A stretch of DNA of 64,000 bases from Ramlibacter sp. (GTDB lineage: Bacteria; Pseudomonadota; Gammaproteobacteria; Burkholderiales; Burkholderiaceae_C): NCBI GenBank assembly GCA_019635415.1, contig JAHBZN010000002.1, positions 868,001-932,000 of the forward strand, in the 5' to 3' direction. This document shows, piece after piece, positions 63,945-64,000 of the stretch (the stretch's first letter is position 1; the number at the start of each line of letters is the position of its first letter). The position numbers were made by a program, and so were the translations under genes. The notes under the pieces are model-generated. The model made no database searches. It was not told where the DNA came from and worked only from the letters and a program-made list of their open reading frames with translations.

Positions 63945-64000
63945 ATGAAGACAAAACACTGCCTCGAAGCCGCCGACGTCAAAGCCATCGGGGCGGCCGC
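63945..64000 (+). CDS. Start of a GlcG/HbpS-like (heme-binding) gene, cut by window end
   Basis: An ATG at 63945 opens a frame to the window edge encoding MKTKHCLEAADVKAIGAA. The pattern, LxxADVKAI followed by Ala, is that of GlcG/HbpS-family proteins, which bind heme or cobalamin-like ligands. Only 18 codons are visible, so the assignment is tentative. Upstream ~190 bp separate it from yccA and contain the divergent promoters. Confidence 0.45.
   Translation, partial: MKTKHCLEAADVKAIGAA

Overview
The window is GC-rich chromosomal DNA from a betaproteobacterium, most likely family Comamonadaceae (Acidovorax/Variovorax/Polaromonas/Comamonas relatives). The grounds are a complete protocatechuate 4,5-cleavage (pmd/lig-type) cluster, an EF-P with Arg32 next to its rhamnosyltransferase EarP, a polyhydroxyalkanoate phasin, orphan Bug/TctC-type binding proteins, the surE-pcm-nlpD-rpoS and hupB-tRNA-ppiD blocks, and a short dispersed repeat. 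No prophage, insertion sequence, CRISPR array or rRNA operon was seen. The exact genus cannot be fixed by reading alone.

Layout. 1-5.9 kb: end of an aromatic-ring oxygenase reductase gene, a TRAP transporter (dctP-dctQ-dctM), an orphan Bug binding protein and an NAD(P)-dependent dehydrogenase, all on +. 5.9-13.7 kb: a divergent LysR regulator and the catabolic operon, in the order ModA-like protein, pmdE, pmdF, pmdD, pmdA, pmdB, pmdC, aldo/keto reductase. Together these convert protocatechuate to pyruvate and oxaloacetate. The usual oxalomesaconate tautomerase (PmdU/LigU, PrpF fold) is not in the window; the ModA-like protein, which has no signal peptide, sits where an isomerase would be expected. 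13.8-16.7 kb: a Cpx/Spy-like envelope-stress module (Spy lipoprotein, a half-length Spy-like ORF, response regulator, sensor kinase). 16.8-18.1 kb: two small + genes. 18.2-22.6 kb: dnaG-rpoD on -, with an AT-hook-bearing RpoD extension.

22.7-37.8 kb is a mosaic of short transcription units: acyl-CoA synthetase, gamma-glutamyltransferase, LysR, secreted protein, SDR with a LiuR-like palindrome, a two-component system facing an orphan ECF sigma factor, an iron-binding protein with a Fur-like box, a patatin lipoprotein, a phasin with two PhaR-like boxes, an HDAC-thioesterase-nitroreductase operon, and a CsbD/cysteine-repeat stress pair. 38-54 kb: NhaD-like antiporter, hydroxyacid dehydrogenase, rmuC, MFS, LOG protein, a DUF3445 protein, efp-earP, uvrC, pgsA, and a LysR/fluoroacetate-dehalogenase-like/tartrate-dehydrogenase trio. 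54-63.8 kb is core housekeeping: hupB, tRNA-Val, ppiD, tRNA-His, a quinone oxidoreductase, surE-pcm-nlpD-rpoS, rlmD and yccA. The window ends inside a probable GlcG/HbpS-like gene.

Two observations stand out. First, the ModA-like protein is a candidate non-orthologous isomerase for the 4,5-cleavage pathway. Second, a ~55-nt repeat with the invariant layout ATAGC-N20-GGGCTA occurs seven times. Three copies are intergenic or at gene ends and four lie inside open genes (DUF3445, earP, pcm, rlmD), three of these in the same reading frame.
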